Below, piece by piece: positions 58,425-64,000 of a stretch of DNA of 64,000 bases. This DNA is from Nemertoderma westbladi (lineage: Eukaryota; Xenacoelomorpha; Nemertodermatida; Nemertodermatidae). How positions within the stretch are numbered: the first letter of the stretch is position 1; each line of letters begins with the position of its first letter. The stretch is taken from contig JAUCBJ010002686.1 of the NCBI GenBank assembly GCA_032718475.1, forward strand, positions 36,707 through 100,706, written 5' to 3'. A program made the translations under genes and the position numbers. The notes beneath the pieces were generated by a model. The model did not search any database. It saw nothing but the letters and a program-made list of their open reading frames with translations, and had not been told where the DNA came from.

Positions 58425-59336
58425 GTAAGTCGCAGGTTCATTATTACCTCAGTATTTTCCTCACCTTCCGGGGCTGGTAGGATTACGCGCAGGGTAGCTT
58501 ATAATATATATAATATAATAGCATAGCATTATCACATGTTATACATATTTGAAGGACAACCTTGTCATCAGCTGACACTATTTCAGTTTTATTTGATGGA
58601 CATGATATAAATGCCATCTTTCAACGAATTCCTATCTGAAGGTTGCTCTTTTAAGTAAATGACATTCGTGCATTCCAATAACCTTCAAGAAACTTTTAAG
58701 AATTCAGACTGTCTCAAGAAGTCATTAATAACCTAATCGAGTGACGTTCATAACCGGTTATATTGCGCTGTAAAGATTCGCATCACGTTGGAGGTGTTGG
58801 AGGCCATTAACTGTCAAATACACTTTGATAAAGTTACTTACTAATGATTTGACGTTGTAAATAATGGTGGACAATCCACAACAAGGAGATATTACTTTAA
58901 TTTAATTTTTTTTTTAATTTTTTAAATTTAAATTATTTAGTATTTGATAAACGTCTACTGACGCAAATCCCATCTCAGCGAATTCATATCATGTCTCGTA
59001 TGTATTCTGTAATATGTGCGGGCGTGGGGGGTGGGATGGGGTGTATGTGTGTGAATTGATTACAAGACGTAACTTATTTAATCAAGTGCGATGACAAATT
59101 CCCCTTATCAGTTTTGGGCTTTGACAGAAAGGCACTTTCCACGACATTTTCCCATTTGTGTTATTGAGACATCTATAAGTTGTCTTGTTTGTCTCAATAG
59201 GCGCACACTCTCCGCGGCAAGATACAATACATTACCATATTCTATTTGATATATTTTGGTTATAAACCTCTTCATTCGTGCGATATTATGCAATGTAATA
59301 CATAATCCTAATAATACCAAAAAAAAATATAATATC

Positions 59337-59545
59337 TCACCTCAATGTTAAATTATCAACTAACGACTTGCTAATTAAGGGAATGGAGCAGTTGTTACAG
59401 TGGCACGTTATTCTAACAAAAACAATAAACGAAAGTCATTATAACAACCGGTTACAGTTTTATTTTGGGGAGTAATCAGCTGTTATTTGCGTCGATTTTC
59501 CCCTGGAGAGGAATTAATTTACATTGCGTCTAAAGTCCTATCAGA
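59337..59545 (+). repeat. Dispersed repeat, copy C
   Basis: Shares ordered blocks with 4355-4566: 'gttaaattatcaa', 'ttacagtggcacg', 'attcta', 'caataaac', 'ggttacagttttatttt', 'atcagctgt', 'ggagagg'. The upstream block 'aatcccatctcagcgaatt' (58966) is separated from it by about 345 nt, probably an insertion. Confidence 0.75.
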
Positions 59546-59673
59546 ATTAATGAATTTACCCAGTTGCTAATTAATATCTTATTATTTATCTCATCTTTCT
59601 ACATTTATACAAAATATAGTAACCCAGTAGTAACCTTTGTATACTATTAATAATATTTACCGGTCCAACAGCA

Positions 59674-59692
59674 CCCCCCCCCCCCCCCCCCC
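59674..59692 (+). repeat. Poly(C) tract
   Basis: 19 C followed by TTCAG. No coding continuation follows, so it is not a used acceptor as far as can be seen. Confidence 0.9.
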
Positions 59693-60552
59693 TTCAGTTC
59701 AATTCATAGCCCAAGGTTATAATGCTATCCATCACCTAATCTGTGGTTATCTTTCAATATACTTTATCTATATCCTCATACACGTGACGGTAACTAAATG
59801 AGCCAATACCAATTAACATTCAATGTATGTAATCGAACACAAAGGCCACTGATTAAATCTTGTGTCCGGCTTCTATCGCAGGACTTCGGTGAGGTTCAGT
59901 CAGTATGTCATTAGATTAGCAACGCTGTCTCCTGTGGCTTCTATTCTACTGAATCTCCGTTCAGTAAAACCTTTCCACACACACCTCTAGCACCGTCTCG
60001 GCTACAACTATTTTTTGTGCATAATACGTGTGATGGTTTTTGATTAGAATGACTAAATACAGGAATTTCTCATTAAAAATTTATAACAGATTTTATGTTG
60101 CGTTCCCTGATGCTAATCACATCACGGAGAATTAACAATGTTAATTATCAATTAGGAAAGATCCTGGTTATAGTGGCAGGCCATTTTTAAAAAATAACCG
60201 GGGTCATTAGCACATTATCGTGTGTTTGCGTAGATTATCCCTTTGTGTGGGAGTCTTCCCTTCCCCTTTATCTGATAATGGTACATCCAATTATACATCA
60301 ATAACGCATCAGTTGATTTATTGATGTCTGTTTGTTCGGAATGGCTCGATAAATATGTGTCAAATTAATTATTCTATTTAATAAGTAACGATTACATTGA
60401 AAATTAAATTTATTTATTATTTGGTTTATTGGTTATATTGATAAATAAACTAGATTAAATCGAAATTTAATAAATTATATCGAATTAATTAACAATACTG
60501 AAAATCAATATAGATTATCTTTTATTGATTCAGTTAATTTAACTTTTTTTAG

Positions 60553-60935
60553 TTGCAAGCCCACCATAACGGCCCCGGTGGTGTACGGGGATCTGGTTGT
60601 CGGGGGAACCGTAACCATAGAGATCCACGTGCAGGGCTCCCCAACCGCTGACGTCACGTGGACCAAGGACGGCCGACCTTGCGTCCCGAGCGAGCGAGTC
60701 GGGTTAGACCACAGCCCCGATTACGATACCCATCTACTCACCATCCGGGATGTGACACCGTTCGACGCCGGAGAGTACCGACTGCGTGCGTGGAACCCAG
60801 TCGGACAGACGGATTGTCGCGTCCGATTGGTGGACATCCGACCGCGTCATCACTCGCAACTGGCGAGGATTCAGGCGCCGGCCCCTCCGGAGTTTATATC
60901 GGAACCGGTAGTCTACGGCGAGACGGTCCCTGGAG
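60553..60935 (+). CDS. Ig-repeat giant protein: 'GG' subtype Ig and start of next
   Basis: 383-nt exon, phase 2 to 1. The Ig has K-P-T-I-T-A-P-V-V-Y-G-D-L-V-V-G-G-T-V, S-P-T-A-D-V-T-W-T-K-D-G-R and D-A-G-E-Y-R-L-R-A-W-N-P-V-G (no canonical Cys). A basic linker (R-P-R-H-H-S) follows, then the A strand of another Ig (P-P-E-F-I-S-E-P-V-V-Y-G). Confidence 0.93.
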
Positions 60936-61297
60936 GTTAGTTCTACCGTAAATATATTTCAAAATTAAATTAAATCGATAGTGAAACATAAAAATTACAT
61001 TCGTTGATACAATAATTTATTGCAGATATTTTTAGTTATAAGTTATTGATTAGTAAATACACCGTTGTTGAAACGAAACTGAAAGTATAATGTAGGCCTA
61101 AATTGCAGTACCGGTAGATAAACAGGACAACACTTTGGCTCAAAGCTATGGCCATAATAGTTTCAGTTTCAGTATTTATTACAGCAAATTAATGTTGGGT
61201 ATTTATTTTTTTCGACAATTTATTGTATTTATTGAGTAGTAATGAAATGGAAATTTTATTTGCCTGACTTGTAATAACCCTTTTCTTATATTTTTAG
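60936..61297. other. Intron, nothing recognised
   Basis: 362 nt, AT-rich, GTTAGT to ATTTTTAG. It splits an Ig domain after its A strand. Confidence 0.5.
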
Positions 61298-63628
61298 GAA
61301 CTATTCGAATTGAGTTCGGAATTTATTCCTCCCCTCCACCGAAGATTTACATTGATAAGGACGGGATTGTCATTAATTTCAACGATAGAATTGTTCTAGA
61401 ACGCGCCGGCGATTCAAACTACGCGGTTGAATTGGAACGAATAACCCCGGAAGACGTCGGATGCTACTCCTTCCGGGCCATGAACCCACACGGAAGCTCG
61501 TTGTGCAACGTGCCGATTAGCGGGATCGAACCCGCGACCTTCAGACCGCGTCATCGACGCCACTCCAGTCAGGTAATCGTAAAGGAAGTGAACCTCGAAC
61601 CTGCGAGCGACCCTCATCCCCCGATATTTACAGACCCGCAAATCTCCGGAGATTTAGTCATCGGGGGTTCCATTAACATCGATTTCGACTTGATGGGAAA
61701 CCCGAATCCCCATCTGCGATGGTACAAAGACGAGCGAGAAATCCTCCTCGGCAAACGTCTCCTATTAACGCAGCAATACGACGACCACTACACCGTTAGT
61801 CTGCCCCACATAGAGCCCGAAGATCAAGGGGAATACCGAATACAAGCTACCAACGCGATGGGTGAAGCAACTTGTATAATCCGTATCAACGAGGTGGAAC
61901 CGCGTTCTCGACAGAGTCCGACACCTTCGGAAGGTTCGCGGATCGGAGCGCCACCCCGGATGTCGACGACTAAGATCATCCCGATACAGAGCCGCACCTC
62001 CCGCGCCGTGGCGGCCGAGTTCCAGGAGCCGCCGACCTTCACTAAACCGACGGTAATCGGCGATATGGTAGTGGGAGGGACGGTGCAGGTTAACTTCCGT
62101 ATTAAGGGGACCCCGAGACCGCAGGTCACCTTCATGAAGGGGCAATCCCCTCTGGAGTTTTCCTACAGGGTGTTCGTGGATCGCGGGCCAGACAACGCGT
62201 ACACGCTGACTATTCGAGGGATTACAGATGCGGATGAAGCCGATTACCTTATCGTAGCGACGAACCCAGTCGGGGAAGCGAAATGCACAATCAGTCTGAG
62301 TATCGAGAGAGTTAAAGTGAAGAAGAGATCGAGTACTAAGTCGATGGTTCATTCCGGGGTGAGTCCACCCAAGTTTACTAAACCTATAAACCCCGTGGTT
62401 TTAGGTAGACGAGCCGTGCTGAACGGGCGGGTTGAGGGGAACCCCCGGCCGGCAGTTCGGTGGTTCAGAGGCGAAGTCGAGATAAACAACGCAGATTGCG
62501 ATTACATCATGGGTGAGTCACCAGATGGTGGAGTTTGTTTGGAAGTCGTCGACGTTGGGCGCTGCGGCGACAGTGAGTTTACCTGCAAGGCGTTTAACAG
62601 CGCGGGTGTGGCGGCGTGTACGGTGCAGCTGACGCAGCGGAACGAGTCGGCCACTGGTGATCAGGCGCCGCGCTTTGATAGACCCATTATGCCGGTTGTG
62701 GAGGCGGATACGGCATTCCTAGACTGCCAAGTGTCTGGAGTTCCGAGACCGCAGGTTCAATGGTTCCGAGACGGAATTCCGATTTACAGCGATAGTAATT
62801 TTACCCTTTCGGAAGATGATCACGGGAATTGTTCCCTCAACATTCGAAATTTTAAGTCGGTTGGCGATTCCGAATACGTTTGTATGGCGCAGAACCGGGC
62901 CGGAGTGGCGAGCTGCTCTCTGAAACTAATCATAGAGAGGAAATCGTTGACGTTGTCGCCCGTTGACGGTTTGGCGCCGAGATTCTCGCGACATATAACC
63001 CCGAAGATCCTGGGGAATTCCGCGGAGTTTACCTGCGAGATCGAGGGGCAACCCGCGCCGGATGTGGCCTGGTTCATGGACGGGGAGCCGCTGGCGGATG
63101 GTGGCAACTTCCGGTTGCAGTCCCGGGCGGATGGAACGCTCGTTCTAACCGTCTGCGACGTGGAACGGATAGGGAACGTCGAGTTTATGTGCCGCGGGGA
63201 GAACGCCTACGGAGTTGCTACGTCTACGGTGGAGTTCGTATCGATGGGAGGTGGAGGGGCGCCCCCCAAGTTTACACGCCACATGACGCCTCGTATAGAG
63301 GGGAACCGAGCGGAGTTTAGTTGTCGGGTAGAAGGCCAGCCGCAACCGCGGATTAGGTGGTATATGAACGGGGGAGAGATGGTGGATGGCGGCGACTTCT
63401 ATGTGGATATCGACGAGCGGGGGAACTGTTTGCTGGTCATCGACAATGTGACGGAGCACGGCGACGCCGAGTACAGTTGCCGGGCAACCAACCCGCACGG
63501 ATCCGCTTCCAGCACTGTGGAGTTACGCCTCCAGCGGGTACCAGCGCAAGGCGAACCGCCAGAGTTCTGCGAACCGATGGTTCCAAGGATAGAGGGAAGT
63601 TCCGCGCGGTTCAGCTGCAGAGTCGTAG
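61298..63628 (+). CDS. Ig-repeat giant protein: 2.3-kb multi-Ig exon
   Basis: 2331-nt phase 1-1 exon of about 777 codons. It completes the Ig begun at 60890. Full Ig domains follow, starting near 61618, 62029, 62366, 62665, 62974 and 63262, and one more opens at 63553 before the donor GTGAGT. The first three keep the G-D-L/M-V-x-G-G subtype and are separated by R/S/P-rich linkers (R-P-R-H-R-R-H-S; S-R-Q-S-P-T-P-S-E-G). From 62366 a second subtype starts: P-x-F-x-x-x-x-x-P-x-I/V, A-E-F-S/T-C-x-V/I-E-G-Q-P, G-D-x-E-Y/F-x-C-x-A-x-N, with both canonical Cys present. Two local duplication events are likely. The gene continues to the right. Confidence 0.95.
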
Positions 63629-64000
63629 GTGAGTAGAAGTTCTAGAATATTATGTGTAGAACATTCAAAACATCGGAATGCTTGTGTTTTTTACCAAGCG
63701 ATTCTTACAAAATTTTGTGAAAATATGGCTGTTTCTAATATCAGTTGTCTACTAATGTTTTAATTTAAAGCTATATAATTAGAAATTTAAGAGATAATTG
63801 TTTTAATATCCCATTTGGATCGTTTGGTGTTAGAATTCCGAGCGAAGTGAGCAACCATAACCCACTGTGTACAGAGCGCGTCGAAAAATATCAATTTTGA
63901 TGGCGTTCCCCAATCTGGTGCGGCTCGGTGAGGTATGATGACATAGTCAAAGTACTAATAAATCGTCATACCGCTACCACATCATCTTATTATCAGATAT
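63629..64000. other. Intron (partial), nothing firm recognised
   Basis: AT-rich sequence to the window end. 'gagcgaagtgagcaaccata' at 63840 faintly resembles the 'gagcgtagtgagtga' block of the repeat at 25885, too short to call. Confidence 0.4.

Larger units (their letters stand above)
58425..60552. other. Large intron with dispersed repeat copies
   Basis: 2.1 kb. Holds copy C of the dispersed repeat (58964-58990 and 59337-59545, interrupted), the weaker copy D (60121-60262) and a 19-nt C run (59674-59692). No exon recognised. Acceptor is TTTTTTAG. Confidence 0.6.

Overview
This window is eukaryotic, from an invertebrate-type metazoan genome. GC-richer coding blocks are separated by AT-rich introns with canonical GT...AG borders, CTAAC-type branch points and very large tandem arrays. 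The phylum cannot be fixed from the sequence. Almost all coding sequence on the + strand belongs to one giant gene, or two tandem ones, built of immunoglobulin I-set domains. The repeated pattern is a B-strand x-F/L-x-C/x-x-V, then G-P-P-x-V-x-W, then D-x-G-x-Y-x-x-x-A-x-N-x-x-G. The protein looks like the Ig-only part of a titin/kettin (Sallimus)/zormin-palladin type sarcomeric scaffold. No fibronectin III or kinase domain was seen, and both gene ends lie outside the window or are ambiguous.

Layout. 1-7226: about thirteen Ig domains, mostly one per symmetric phase 1-1 exon, plus one exon with six Ig domains. 7227-10243: an intron with a decayed LINE on the minus strand. 10406-12636: an intron holding an intact single-exon antisense gene for an Ig-like single-pass membrane protein. 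10244-23692: zormin/palladin-like Ig domains with charged linkers, followed by an in-frame stop at 23690-23692 that defines a possible short isoform. 23693-29843: non-coding stretch with a 3.3 kb, 62-bp minisatellite. 29844-55488: Ig domains split over small exons, separated by introns full of minisatellites. 57984-58424: an S/R/P-rich linker with six 13-residue repeats. 60553-63628: eight or more Ig domains, most in one 2.3 kb exon. Every proposed splice junction keeps the reading frame.

The most unusual feature is the origin of two intronic arrays. The 9.3 kb array at 34105-43380 is made of copies of the 5' end of the exon that follows it, so every unit carries a branch point, pyrimidine tract, AG and up to 60 nt of exon. 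The 1.5 kb array at 45217-46725 is made of copies of the 3' end of the exon that precedes it plus its GT donor. Two other arrays (17155-17880 and 26455-29843) also run directly into a splice acceptor and carry a CTAAC branch-point-like motif in many of their units. The giant gene therefore contains arrays of tens to well over a hundred decoy splice sites around constitutive-looking exons.

Other content: two LINE remnants, a 329-bp foldback (MITE-like) element, two dispersed repeat families, six mononucleotide C/G tracts and about 1.1 kb of (TTAC)n. All coordinates and homology calls come from reading the sequence; no database search was run.
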